Origin: Agapetus fuscipes
Taxonomy: Eukaryota; Arthropoda; Insecta; Trichoptera; Glossosomatidae
Length of the DNA: 64,000 nt
NCBI GenBank assembly: GCA_951799405.1
Contig: OX637345.1
Location: 2,604,001-2,668,000 of the forward strand
Reading direction: 5' to 3'
The notes under the pieces are model-generated. The model was not told where the DNA came from and did no database searches. It saw only the letters and a list, made by a program, of their open reading frames with translations. Position numbers and translations under genes: made by a program. The first letter of the stretch is position 1; each line of letters opens with the position of its first letter. Of the stretch, positions 9,824-18,901 are shown one piece after another.

Positions 9824-10075
9824 AGTAACTGTAACTGTTACTCTGCCGCCATTCCGCTAGGGGTGGCCAGAGCCTCTGCAGAGCTGCCTCCATTTCTTCC
9901 CATCACTACATACCTCTTTCAGTTCATTCATAACATTACATTTTTCTTGCATTTTCTTCTTTTTACGCTCGCTTCGTATATTCCATTCTTTCACAATCTC
10001 CTCAATCTGATCACTCCATACTTTTCTCGGTCGTCCCTTACCTCCTTTTCCTTTCACCCGAGTATATTAAGAAAA
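9824..10075 (-). mobile_element. RTE-B LINE, 3' end
   Basis: The minus strand encodes KGGKGRPRKVWSDQIEEIVK followed by the end RQLCRGSGHP, then the 3' terminal CAGTAACAGTTACAGTTAC tail. Endonuclease and RT are missing. Confidence 0.8.
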
Positions 10076-10404
10076 TAAAAGAGAGAGAGACCGGATATAA
10101 AAGGGTAAGTAAAAAATCTCTTAGTCCAAACACTTTTCCGGGCCATTATCTTTATTTGAATCCAGCATCAGCAGAACTGCTAACGCAAGCCGGCAATCAG
10201 AACTCCTCTTCCATTCTTTCCCCATAATTACCAGGCAGAGGGGGTGGAAACTGCCCTCTAGGCACTTTAACACTTGCCACAGATGATGCCCTAACACTCG
10301 GCATTCTTGCATGTCAAAAAATGACAATATTTAAGGGCAAAGCAACGTATTCCTAGACAGTTAACACCGACGCGCTTTGATAACTCGCCTTGAGGATGCT
10401 TTCA
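10076..10404. other. Unassigned sequence
   Basis: No coding region or known repeat is recognised. Confidence 0.35.
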
Positions 10405-10625
10405 GTACCCTGAGTACGAGTTTGCAAGACTTGAGTAAAGTAAGTTAAGTTTTTCCCAAAATCTGGCGTTTTTGTTTGTTTGAACTTGATTTTCTTCAGC
10501 ACTGCAACTCTTTTGCTAAGACCATAAAGTGTAAGAAACAAAAACGGCAGATTTTGGGGAAAATCACTCTTTTTAATACTTTCCGTAAACTTTACTTTAC
10601 TCAAGTTATGCAACTCGTACTAAGT
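10405..10625. mobile_element. MITE-1, long inverted-repeat element, diverged copy
   Basis: The arms GTACCCTGAGTACGAG and CTCGTACTAAG pair, and the inner arms AAAATCTGGCGTTTTTGTTTG and AACAAAAACGGCAGATTTTG also pair, giving a nearly complete foldback of about 220 bp. The better copy is 46169-46410. Confidence 0.8.
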
Positions 10626-10774
10626 GAACTGCCCGTGAAAGCGAAACGTCGGCAGATGTAGGAGCTGCAAATAGAACATGGTCAAACCCGAAAGAACACA
10701 AAAACGATTTGTTAAACAAATCGTTTTTGTGCTTGGCATACATAAAATAGATAATAAATGAAATATATCCATCA

Positions 10775-10905
10775 GGTTGATTCATTTAGTAAGCGCTGTT
10801 TTTGTGTAAATCACACCTAAAGACTCATAGAATACGAGTACCTACATCAATTACCCGAGTAAGACCCAGTTGCTGTAAGGCTGGATTGATCTTTGGTGAC
10901 AACCC
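10775..10905 (-). repeat. SINE-Q, 3' part only
   Basis: Body and tail are present (AGTAAGCGCTGTTTTTGTGT, AGACCCAGTTGCTGTAAGGC); the tRNA head is lost. Confidence 0.7.
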
Positions 10906-10969
10906 AACAGAGAGAATAATTTTAAAAATAATTGTTTTTTTTTTTTGGGCGTTACTCCTTTTTGACAAG

Positions 10970-11150
10970 TTGTTCCAGAAGGGGCAGCATGTGGTGTGTA
11001 TAACCTATTTATTTTTTCAGGTAAGGAGTCTGGCCTTACGCCAATCATTTCAATTGAAGTGGGATTTTCCAGCTCCCTAAGGAATTTGTTCTCATTTCTT
11101 GTAAAGGCTGAGCTAACCTCGTTTGTATTTTCATATTGGATTTGAAATAA
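10970..11150 (-). repeat. SINE-Y, internal fragment
   Basis: It matches the family from AACCTATTTATTTTTTCAGG through TCATTTCTTGTAAAGGCTGA, without the tRNA head. Confidence 0.7.
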
Positions 11151-11575
11151 ACGTTAAAATATGAACGTTCTAAGAAATCACATCAAAAAGTAGCTCTCTG
11201 GCATGTAACGCAAGCATTTTTATAACTGAGCTGTGACTGGACAATGCAGTTTAGTTAAAAAAAACTGTCAAGCAAGAATGTTGAATGCTGCGTGACGAGG
11301 GATCTTCAGTGCTGGATATTTCTTCTTCTTCTTCTTCTTACACTTGTTCCAGTCGTTGTTACCTCAAGCAAACACGGCAGATTCTGGCGGACTCAGCTTT
11401 TGGTGTTCAGCCCCATCCCCTAACTTCCGACATCGCCACATTTCCCAAATCTTTACGTTCATATTTTTCACGTCTCAATTCACACGGATTTTTGCAAATT
11501 CAAGGTCTACAGGTGAAAGTTGCTAAAATGCAAAAAAAAATTTCAATTTTACAACGTAGGTACGTTATACACATT
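11151..11575. other. Unassigned sequence
   Basis: A 103-codon frame (11285-11596) starts over a (TTC)n tract and shows no motif; not accepted as a gene. Confidence 0.35.
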
Positions 11576-11770
11576 AAAAAAGTGAACCAATTTTAAAGTA
11601 AAGGTGATTGCGGTATTATACCAACCTATAACAAAACATAAAATCTATAGTCTAAGTCGTAAAGGACTAAAGGTATATGAACATTTCAGATTCATATTAA
11701 AAATGCATGTTCACAAGCAGCTGCATATTATGTACATACAAAATAAAAGCCCAAATTTAATATAAAATGT
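11576..11770 (-). repeat. RTE-A 3' UTR repeat, degraded
   Basis: Two collinear pieces carry family words (ATACCAACCTATAA; ATTCATATTAAAAATGCATG and ACAAGCAGC), separated by unrelated bases. Confidence 0.55.
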
Positions 11771-11914
11771 ACATTAATTAAAATGTGCGATTCCGACTTC
11801 CGAACTTTTCTTAAATTCGGGATGAAATTGAATGGTCAGACTACAAGAAAGTATATAAGCACGATAATATATGGAAACACACATAAATATAGTAGAATAA
11901 TAATTATGTACAAC

Positions 11915-12118
11915 AAAATCTATAAAAATGTTTTTAGGCTTTCACGGCCGGATCTAGATGCTTGATTTTCTGGTACCGGGTTTTGACCGTGGTCCATGTT
12001 TTTGCTTGTCTTCTTCTTTTTTCTTTTTATTCTTTCTTGAAGACTTTCAGCTTACGTTTCGTCTCCTCTGTGGGCGACTTCTTCGGAGTTCTGCTCGCTA
12101 CTGATAAAATCTATAAAA
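11915..12118 (-). mobile_element. Small ribozyme-like retroelement, copy 1, with 13-bp target duplication
   Basis: An insert of 178 bp (11928-12105) is bracketed by direct repeats AAAATCTATAAAA at 11915-11927 and 12106-12118. On the minus strand it begins near CCGAAGAAG (12086-12078), forms a stem (12078-12073 with 12066-12061, 5 of 6 pairs, 6-nt loop), continues GAAACGTA (12060-12053) and ends CCGGCCGTGAAAGCCT. The layout CTGANGA, stem, GAAA is the conserved half of a hammerhead ribozyme core; here the second core base is C instead of U. Such motifs are known in Penelope-like elements and animal retrozymes. No protein is encoded. Confidence 0.6.
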
Positions 12119-12457
12119 CGCTGAAAAGAAAAAACAACAGTATCTATTCTTGAAAACATTATGGCTAAGGTCACAAAATTTTTAAACTTTCAAATGTGAT
12201 TTGAGAGCTTTCACCCGCCGAGTGTCTGAATGTAAAATCCTGAAATATATTGCAACGTTCCCGCGTAAAAAATCAAAGGAATGTAAAAATTGCTTATTTG
12301 GCGCTCAAAGCTCTGAATACAGATTTCCCGCGCAAAAACTTATTGCTTTCTGGTATTTAACAATCCTTATAATATTATCTTCTACACTCTTTCTCACCAC
12401 AAATCGGTCAAAGACAACTCGTCCAAAGGCAACTTGGCTGACAATAATAGCTATCTA
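12119..12457. other. Unassigned sequence
   Basis: It contains a short quasi-repeat at 12395-12445 (AATCGGTCAAAGACAACTCG) related to 61630-61720 and to the reverse of 62700-62760. No gene is recognised. Confidence 0.4.
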
Positions 12458-12884
12458 GTCAACGACGTTACCATGTTGAAAGCACCGGTTCCCATAGATC
12501 ACCGAAGTTAAGCAACATTGGGCGCGGACAGTACTTGGATGGGTAACCGCTCAGGTACACCGCGTGTCGTTAGCATCTTGGACCGGTCCGTAGTCCGTAG
12601 TGGCAACACTTCGGACTCGTAAATGGAAGGTTGTGGATTCGGATCCCGGCGAAGCACAAAAAATATACCATTTATATTTCGAAAGTGCTCTTCGCTGAGT
12701 TGAAAAATTCATAAACCTTTACCAAAGACCGGTCACTGAAAGGTCCATCCAACCTTACAACAACTGGGTCTTGCTTGAGAATTGGCGCTTTCTACAGCGA
12801 CGACCAAGCTCGCAGAGGGCTCTTGAGGTGTGATACACACAAAAACAGCGCTCACCAAATAAATCATCCTAATATTATTATTAT
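12458..12884 (+). repeat. 5S rRNA-tRNA composite SINE, copy 1
   Basis: Positions 12458-12574 are a full-length but altered 5S rRNA head (GTCAACGACGTTACC to GTGTCGTTAGC), carrying the family-specific CCCATAGATCACC change. A short CTTGG linker leads into the tRNA-like head (GGTCCGTAGTCC, GGATTCGGATCCC), the SINE-Q body and an (ATT)n tail. The same architecture recurs at 15826-16256 and 45256-45685. 5S-headed SINEs (SINE3 type) are known; a 5S head followed by a complete tRNA-derived module is the notable point here. Confidence 0.85.
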
Positions 12885-13071
12885 CTCAACAAGGCACTGC
12901 CTTTACAAGACGATGGGAACCAGAAGAGACAAATCTTCTCCGCAGTGCTTGTTTGGTTTGTCTCCCATTAGATTTAAATATGACCTTTCAAGAAGATTGC
13001 CTCAAGAATCATATTCTACACAATCTTAGCTAAGAAAAAAGCATACAACACGTAACAACAGATACAAGTTT

Positions 13072-13150
13072 TTATAAGACACATTGGTCCAGTGCATATA
13101 CAAACATTGCTCATGTGAAATTACTTCTAGTGGACGTAAGACAAACTAGT
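13072..13150 (+). repeat. Short dispersed repeat, copy 2 of 3
   Basis: It matches the family at 340-430 (minus) and 60130-60210: AAGACACATTGGTCCAGTG, CATTGCTCATGTGAAATT and AAGACAAAC. Confidence 0.55.
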
Positions 13151-13164
13151 ACTAAGGGGATGAA

Positions 13165-13820
13165 ATATCTAGCACAAAAAGACACTGCCTTTAAAAGAGG
13201 ATGGCAATCAGCAGAGATATTTTAATGGCTAGAATAACAAGGCACTGTCTTTACAAGATGATGGTGACCAGTAGAGAGAAATGGCTAGCACAAGGCACTG
13301 CCTTTACAAGAGAATGGTGACGAGTAAAGAGAAATGGCTAGCACAACAAGGTACTACCTTTACAAGAGGATGGTGACCGGTAAGGACAAATAACTAGCAC
13401 AACAAGGCACTGTCTTTACAAGATGATGGCGACCAGTAGAGAGAAATGTCTAGCACAACAAGGCACTGTCTTTACAAGAGGATGGTGACCGGTAAGGACA
13501 AATAGCTACCACAACAAGGCACTGTCTTTACAAAAGGATGGCGACCGGTAGGGACAAATAACTAGCACAACGAGGCACTGTCTTTACAAGATGATGGCGA
13601 CCAGTAGAGAGAAATGTCTAGCACAACAAGGCACTGTCTTTACAAGAGGATGGTGACCGGTAAGGACAAATAGCTACCACAACAAGGCACTGTCTTTACA
13701 AGAGGATGGCGACCGGTAGGGACAAATAACTAGCACAACGAGGCACTGTCTTTACAAGATGACGGCGACCAGTAGACAGAAATGGCTAGCACAACAAGGC
13801 ACTGCCTTAACAAGGGGATG
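13165..13820 (+). repeat. 56-bp minisatellite with 168-bp higher-order repeat, derived from an RTE tail
   Basis: The unit is 56 bp (AACAAGGCACTGTCTTTACA, then AGAGGATGGTGACCGGTAAG, then GACAAATAGCTACCAC). From 13401 three variants alternate strictly: A 13401-13456, B 13457-13512, C 13513-13568, A 13569-13624, B 13625-13680, C 13681-13736, A 13737-13792. The unit matches the last codons of the RTE-C ORF just downstream (14186-14250, encoding HKRMAADRDRWLIQQGTAF). The array therefore arose by tandem amplification of a LINE 3' coding end, first as 56-bp steps and then as trimers. Confidence 0.9.
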
Positions 13821-14054
13821 AAGTTGAAAGAAACGAAATTGAAAATGGTTGAATACAAAAAAATATATAGATTGATGAGAGCGTACAACCTTTTTTATTG
13901 GTCTTTGATAGACCTCTAGAGAGAATGATTAATCTACGTCAGAGAAAATAGATTTAGATATGGATCGTTTACAGCAGTAAAAAAGTTGCCAGTGTTGTTA
14001 CACTGCTTTTTGTAAAAAAAATATTAAGTTGAATTAAGTTGACTAATTGGGCAC
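13821..14054. other. Unassigned sequence between minisatellite and RTE-C tail
   Basis: AT-rich, with no recognised feature. Confidence 0.4.
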
Positions 14055-14255
14055 TCAATCAGACATAGCACCTTTCTTAGCAACATCTTTGAAGGCAAAA
14101 TCTTAGGACAACGTACAAGAGGTCGCCCAAGAACTTCATACTTCAAGGATTTGAAGCGGCTCATGGATGTCTCCTATTCGCATCACAAGAGGATGGCAGC
14201 AGACAGAGACAGATGGCTGATACAACAAGGCACTGCCTTTAGAAGATGATGATGA
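14055..14255 (+). mobile_element. RTE-C LINE, C-terminal remnant
   Basis: It encodes IFEGKILGQRTRGRPRTSYF followed by KDLKRLMDVSY and HKRMAADRDRWLIQQGTAFR, then a stop and a GATGAT tract. This is the typical tail of RTE-type LINE proteins (GxRxRGRPR motif). No endonuclease or RT domain remains. It is the parent-type sequence of the upstream minisatellite. Confidence 0.8.
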
Positions 14256-14277
14256 TGTAGGAACCATTGGATAGATA

Positions 14278-14340
14278 AAATATTAGGATTATTTATTTTG
14301 TGAGCGCTTTTTTTGTTCGAATCATATCTCAAGAGCCTTT
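14278..14340 (-). repeat. SINE-Q, 3' end fragment
   Basis: Only TTAGGATTATTTATTTTGTG to CTCAAGAGCC is present, the family 3' end. Confidence 0.65.
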
Positions 14341-14526
14341 TCATTCATCCTTCCATATTATGCTGTCTTTTGTTCCAATTTCTTCAGGAGACTTTCTTGC
14401 TTTGCTGACCATCTTAGAGCCTTTCAACAAACATGTAATTGGAAGGTCATGGGTTTGATTCTTAGTGGAGTACAATTTTTTTATTATTTTAAATGCCCTT
14501 CGTTGGTTTGAATAATTTATATCTAA

Positions 14527-14782
14527 ATGTAATCTAAATCTAAGATGCAAAGATACATATCATTTAAGATTCATATTAAACGCATTCCCACAAACAGACA
14601 TGCATAATTTCGCGCTAACACATGCCGCATGTGGACACACAATATAAAAACCCAATCTCAAATGAACATAAGCCCTGCAACTCTTGCCGACCTTCCCTGA
14701 AACAGGGGTGACATTGGCAAAGTGAACCATTTTTTACAGGATGGGTGGTCAGCCTCATACCAACCTATAAGTCAAGGAATAT
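14527..14782 (-). repeat. RTE-A 3' UTR repeat, near full length
   Basis: Minus orientation; the tail TAAATCTAAG is at the left, then GATGCAAAGATACATATC, and the right edge is CAACCTATAAGTCAAGGAA. Confidence 0.8.
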
Positions 14783-14801
14783 GCCTTCCCAAAAACAAGT
14801 C

Positions 14802-14930
14802 CATCCAGTAGTATAGCAAATGGTCTTGCTTGAGAATTATGAGAAGTATGTACTATAGCAACGATCAAGCTCGCAGAGGGCTCTTGAAGTTTGATTCACA
14901 GTTTACCAAATCAGTCATCCTAATATTATA
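14802..14930 (+). repeat. SINE-Q, 3' half
   Basis: It contains GTCTTGCTTGAGAATT, AGCTCGCAGAGGGCTCTTGA and ATCCTAATATTA; the head is missing. Confidence 0.7.
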
Positions 14931-14949
14931 TTTAAAGCTGTCACCTTTT

Positions 14950-15195
14950 TCCAGTCATTTATATCTGTCTTGCAATACGTAATGGAATGATCTACCTGTA
15001 TCTGTGTTCCGTCCCCAATTTAATCCGATTTTATTCAAAACCAACATCAATCGCCACTTCCTTGCAACGCCTCACGATAGAAGCAACAACACAAGCAACA
15101 CCTCTGCGGCACCCTTCCAGGGTGACATAGACCCCCAAGATTTTCAAGAATTGGGGAGCCTCCCGCACAGGATTCCTTCAAAAAAAGGCTTTTCA
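14950..15195 (+). mobile_element. Jockey-like LINE (HFLSVSQ-related), diverged 3' end
   Basis: The sequence from GAATGATCTACCTGTATCTG through CACCTCTGCGGCACCC to GCCTCCCGCACAGGATTCC parallels the ends at 9427 and 50940 but has many substitutions and a shorter interior, so it is an older or related subfamily. Confidence 0.65.
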
Positions 15196-15215
15196 CTGAC
15201 ATTTTTTTTTTAACT

Positions 15216-15419
15216 GACAGAATATTTTCGAGTGTATACCATCCTATAATGTGGACTTTAGTTTTCGCCAGTCACTGTTGGGTCTAGCGGTGAAAGTGGA
15301 ACGACTTTCTGATGAAGATAGAAATAACACCCTATCAATCATTCATTATCTAAGTTGCATTTGAATACAGGCAGTCAGAAAGGTACCTGACGCCGTTTTT
15401 GAAAAAAGGTGCGTACTGT
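15216..15419. other. Unassigned sequence
   Basis: No feature is recognised. Confidence 0.35.
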
Positions 15420-15715
15420 ACGCTGTTCCACTAGGGGTGACCGATACCTCCGCAGGTGCGTTTCCACTATTTTCTGTCCTTGCATACCTCTTCATCTCTT
15501 TAACATTTATCATTTTTCTTATAAATACTCTTTTATTTTCACTCTGCAGTTCCATTCTTTCGCAACCTCAGCTATTTGGTCTATCCATTCCTTCCTCGGT
15601 CTTCTCCTTCCACATTTTCTTCTGGCATTGCCTGTGTACCCGTTCTTTATAAGTCGTTCTTTCTGCGTCATAATCATAAATAAAATTACAACCCGTGGTG
15701 GGTTCTGGCCTCCTT
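15420..15715 (-). mobile_element. RTE-B-like LINE, C-terminal remnant
   Basis: The minus strand encodes RRPRKEWIDQIAEVAKEWNC and related tail sequence, broken by frame changes, followed by the CCCCTAGTGGAACAG-type 3' end. It is more diverged than the copy at 49400. Confidence 0.7.
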
Positions 15716-15716
15716 G

Positions 15717-15825
15717 ATAAAACGTGTGATGTTTTGTCATGTGATGTACTGTCATTGTGATGTTTTGTTATGTGATGTATTATCATTGAGATGTTCTGTC
15801 ATGTATTGTTCTGTCATGTGTCGTT
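15717..15825. repeat. Quasi-tandem TGTCATGTGATGT block
   Basis: Irregular repeats of TGTTTTGTCATGTGATGTAC and TGTTCTGTCATGTGTCGTT occur, as in the 7520-7700 block. The block continues at 16257-16320, so the composite SINE at 15826-16256 was inserted into it. Confidence 0.7.
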
Positions 15826-16256
15826 AATAATAATAATAATATTAGGATGATTTATTTGGTGAGCGCTGTTTTTGTGTGTATCACACCTCAAGAGCCCTCT
15901 GCGAGCTTGGTCGTCGCTGTAGAAAGCGCCAATTCTCAAGCAAGACCCAGTTGTTGTAAGGTTGGATGGACCTTTCAGTGACCGGTCTTTGGTAAAGGTT
16001 TATGAATTTTTCAACCCAGCGAAGAGCACATTTGGAAATATAAATGCTATATTTTGTGCTCCGCCGGGATACGAATCCACAACCTTCCATTTACGAGTCC
16101 GAAGTGTTGCCACTACGGACTACGGACCGGTCCAAGATGCCAACGACACGCGTTGTACCTGAGCGGTCACCCATCCAAGTATTGTCCGCGCCCAATGTTG
16201 CTTAACTTCGGTGATCTATGGGAACCGGTGCTTTCAACATGGCTAACGTCGTTGAC
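15826..16256 (-). repeat. 5S rRNA-tRNA composite SINE, copy 2
   Basis: Minus strand, complete: 5S head 16256-16139 with the GTCAACGACGTTAGCC start and the CCCATAGATCACC family change, CTTGG linker, tRNA-like head (box-B-like GGATTCGTATCCC), SINE-Q body, and a tail of (AAT)n at the left edge. Confidence 0.85.
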
Positions 16257-16320
16257 AATTCGTCGTCGTTCTGTCATGTGTCGTTATTTCATGTGCCGTT
16301 TTGTCACTGTGTTGTTCTAC
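16257..16320. repeat. Continuation of TGTCATGTGTCGTT quasi-repeat
   Basis: It has the same words as 15717-15825 and is separated from them by the SINE. Confidence 0.6.
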
Positions 16321-16739
16321 ATAGGACCAAATTATATAAGTACCTAATATCTATTTATTTCAAGATAGACTTCACAGACTTCATCACGGACACTAACACA
16401 GACAAACAAAACAAACAATCACACATTCGCAGCAATATATTTACAACTTAGATTATTGTGGATGTTATTTCAAAACCAACATGACAAAACGCAGTTGTAG
16501 CATCGCGCTTACAATGGATACTTGACCGGGAATTCAACACAATACCCTCCGCTGGGCAGGCTGCAACCGGAACCACTGCTCCAGAGCGGAAGTGTTTCAG
16601 TTTTCAGTGGTTTACTGGGAGACGGGGTGGCCAGAACCACTGGGTGGTGGGTTAGACTACCTACTATTTGATACAGTGTAAAACACTAGAGCTGCATTAA
16701 TAAATAACATATCCCAAATATTACTCTTTATATGTTTTG
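16321..16739. other. Unassigned sequence
   Basis: Moderate GC content near 16520-16660; no coding region or repeat family is recognised. Confidence 0.35.
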
Positions 16740-17072
16740 TTTAGGCACCGAACAGTCTCAGTAGTACCATTTCGAATTCTAGGTGTTAAGACGCCCAGAA
16801 TCACTTTGCATTTTAGTTTGCAAATTTAAAATCCTCGAGCCCTAAACCCTCACGGCTATAATCTTTCAGTGATTTCTGAGCCTCCTTTGCTTTATGTAAA
16901 CACTTGGGAAAGTGTAGCTTCACGGGAGGGTGCCACTCTGCCACTCTGCCACTCGCATCTCACATAACTTTTGCATGCGAGTCCTGTGACACATCCCCGG
17001 ATGGGATGGATATACAGGGCGTGGGTCAGTGGACGGGATACCGACCCTGAGAGAAAGTGTTGTTTAGGCACC
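16740..17072 (+). mobile_element. R1-like LINE 3' UTR, 5'-truncated, with target duplication
   Basis: A 313-bp insert (16750-17062) matches the 3' end of the R1-like element at 33021-33350 in sense orientation (GAACAGTCTCAGTAG, CCTCGAGCCCTAAACCCTCA, GGATGGGATGGATATACAGG, CTGAGAGAAAGTGTTG). It is flanked by TTTAGGCACC at 16740-16749 and 17063-17072. There is no poly(A); the element simply ends in GTGTTG. Inserted by target-primed reverse transcription outside rDNA. Confidence 0.85.
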
Positions 17073-17199
17073 TAGTAATTTAAGACTGAGTTCTTTCTCA
17101 GTCATCGTGCAGAGAGGGTGTCTCCTGAAGACGTTAGCTACGTCGCTTACGTTATTTTAAACTACAGTACTTAACAAAACAGCTTAAACAAAACTATAA

Positions 17200-17600
17200 T
17201 CTTAATCTTTAATCTAAGTTGCAAAGATATATTACATTTAAGAATCATATTACATGCATCTCATGAGCAGACACGTATTAGTTCGCGCTTACATATGCTA
17301 CATGTGGACTTACAGCATAAAAAAAACAATCTCAAATGAACATAAACCCTGTAACTCTTGCCAACCTTCCCTGAAACAGGGGAGACATTGGCAAAGTGAA
17401 CCAATTTTTACAGTATGTGTGGTCAACCTTATACCAACCTCAAGGAATATAAAGAATTAATTACATCTAGCTTTATAAAACAAACAAACATCTTGGCAAA
17501 AATAATACGATCAAAAAGTACAAAAAATCTTATACAGGTATGAAAATTTATATTTTTGTAAATTGTAATAAAACATGAATTTTCGTCCATTTTGATAAAA
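17200..17600 (-). repeat. RTE-A 3' UTR plus AT-rich spacer
   Basis: The 3' UTR spans 17205-17445 on the minus strand with the TTAGATTA tail at the left. To the right the AT-rich spacer typical of this family follows, but the coding tail is absent. Confidence 0.75.
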
Positions 17601-17819
17601 AGTAGGTAGGTAGAAATTTTTATTCCGCATGAGTAAATTCGTCGGGATATTTTATATTTTCGACTTGCAGCCCCGGCGAGGAGGAATTCCAAAATTGAAT
17701 TTAAGTTTGCCGCCCGCTTTGACGCGGTCGGTATAATATGGGATTACTGCATTACCGACGCCCCCTTTATATGGGGGTCAGGATTGCAAACATTTTCAAA
17801 CGTCAAGCTAGCCCTGAGA

Positions 17820-17852
17820 ATGGGTGGTCAGCCTCATACCAACCTTTAAGGA
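17820..17852 (-). repeat. RTE-A 3' UTR repeat, short fragment
   Basis: Only TGGGTGGTCAGCCTCATACC plus AACC remains. Confidence 0.6.
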
Positions 17853-17914
17853 ACTAAAATAATAAAATGTGTCGTTAATTTATTTTTCAGGAAAATATAA
17901 TTATAATGATTGAA

Positions 17915-18050
17915 TAAGAGTTTTAGGCTTACGCGGCCTGCTGATGATGCTGGAGAGATGTTTTCCGGAATCTGTTGCCGTGGTCTGTGGGAGCTGGAGC
18001 TTCCGGACGTTTTGCTCATGTCTATGATGGGTTTCTTCAGCGTGAAAGTC
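17915..18050 (-). mobile_element. Small ribozyme-like retroelement, copy 2
   Basis: On the minus strand: CTGAAGA (18040-18034), an imperfect stem (ACCCAT with ATGAGC), a changed GAAA (CAAAA), then ACGTC, GACCACGG and the end CGCGTAAGCCTAAAA. Target duplications were not identified. The changed GAAA predicts an inactive ribozyme. Confidence 0.5.
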
Positions 18051-18115
18051 AAATGATGAAGGTAATCTTGATGAAACTCAACAAAAATCGAAAAAAAATT
18101 ACGACAAGACACTAG

Positions 18116-18349
18116 TCACATAGACCTGTTACGTTTTCCCGGTTATCTTTAATGTAAGTTGCAAAGAAATCGACGGTTACAAGGTAATAGGGCATAAGCG
18201 ACAAAATCCAAATTGTTTAGGAGAGCAGTTTAAAGTTTGAGATTGCAGAAAAATGGTATATCATTTTTATTTTTTTATCATATCGTTAAATACAAAAAAG
18301 CTCTAAAATAAAAAAATAAAGGCGTTTATAGGCATTCCTATTACTGTGG
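18116..18349. other. Unassigned AT-rich sequence
   Basis: A small word near 18107-18150 (ACATAGACCTG with a following ACGTTTTCCCGGT-like string) recurs at 19520-19555. Nothing else is recognised. Confidence 0.35.
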
Positions 18350-18545
18350 TCTTACGATTTTTTTTATGTCACAAGCGCCTTTAGGACAAAAAAGGCCAAA
18401 ATCTTGTCGGTTACACCAAAATGATACTTTGAAAACGCAGTTGTTTGCTTGGGCATAAACAACAAAAACATCATCGTAGAGCTATGGGAGTTAGCGCATT
18501 AGAAAGAGCGGAAAATTTCCAGTAGGAGAGCTTTCATTTTTGACC
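18350..18545 (+). repeat. Dispersed about 190-bp repeat, copy 1 of 2
   Basis: It matches 51828-52035 in the same orientation over nearly the whole length (GTCACAAGCGCCTTTAGGAC, AATCTTGTCGGTTACACCAA, AACGCAGTTGTTTGCTTGGG, TATGGGAGTTA). The family is unidentified and no coding capacity is apparent. Confidence 0.75.
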
Positions 18546-18552
18546 AAATTGT

Positions 18553-18900
18553 CAATATATTAACATTCAAAACTCATCAAATACATGCTTACAAACATAC
18601 ATGTGTAATTGTACATTAAGGCTTTCATGGCCGGCACTTGACACAATCTTAAAATTTTTCTCGGGTTGTGTAGCCATGTTCTATCGGAAGTTTGTTACAC
18701 TTTTTTGTTACACTTTTTTCCGTACATGTGTAAGTTCGCGCTTACAAATTCTGCATGTTAACTTACAAATTGAAATCCAAACCTCTAATGAATATTATAG
18801 ACCCTACAACTTTTAGCGACCTTCCCTGAAACAAGAGGGACATTGACAAAGTGAACCATTTTCACAGTAGGTATGAGTAGTCAGCCTTATACCAACCTTA
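18553..18900 (-). repeat. RTE-A 3' UTR repeat interrupted by a small element
   Basis: Minus orientation. The repeat is cut at 18608 by a 114-bp insert and resumes with TACATGTGTAAGTTCGCGC at 18723. The right edge is TCAGCCTTATACCAACC. Confidence 0.75.
18598..18733 (-). mobile_element. Small ribozyme-like retroelement, copy 3, 5'-truncated, with 11-bp target duplication
   Basis: The insert 18609-18722 lies between direct repeats TACATGTGTAA (18598-18608 and 18723-18733). Its minus-strand 3' end is CCGGCCATGAAAGCCTTAAT, as in copies 1, 2 and 4, while the hammerhead-like 5' part is missing, as expected for a 5'-truncated retrocopy. Confidence 0.7.
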
Positions 18901-18901
18901 T

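Noticed and set aside
12458..12574. Additional functional 5S rRNA genes at 12458, 16139 and 45256
   Set aside because: They carry shared changes relative to the complete copies at 1035 and 1721 and are fused to a tRNA-derived SINE; they are SINE heads.
13401..13792. CRISPR-like array
   Set aside because: Units are contiguous 56-bp repeats without unique spacers, in a eukaryotic context, and derive from a LINE coding sequence.
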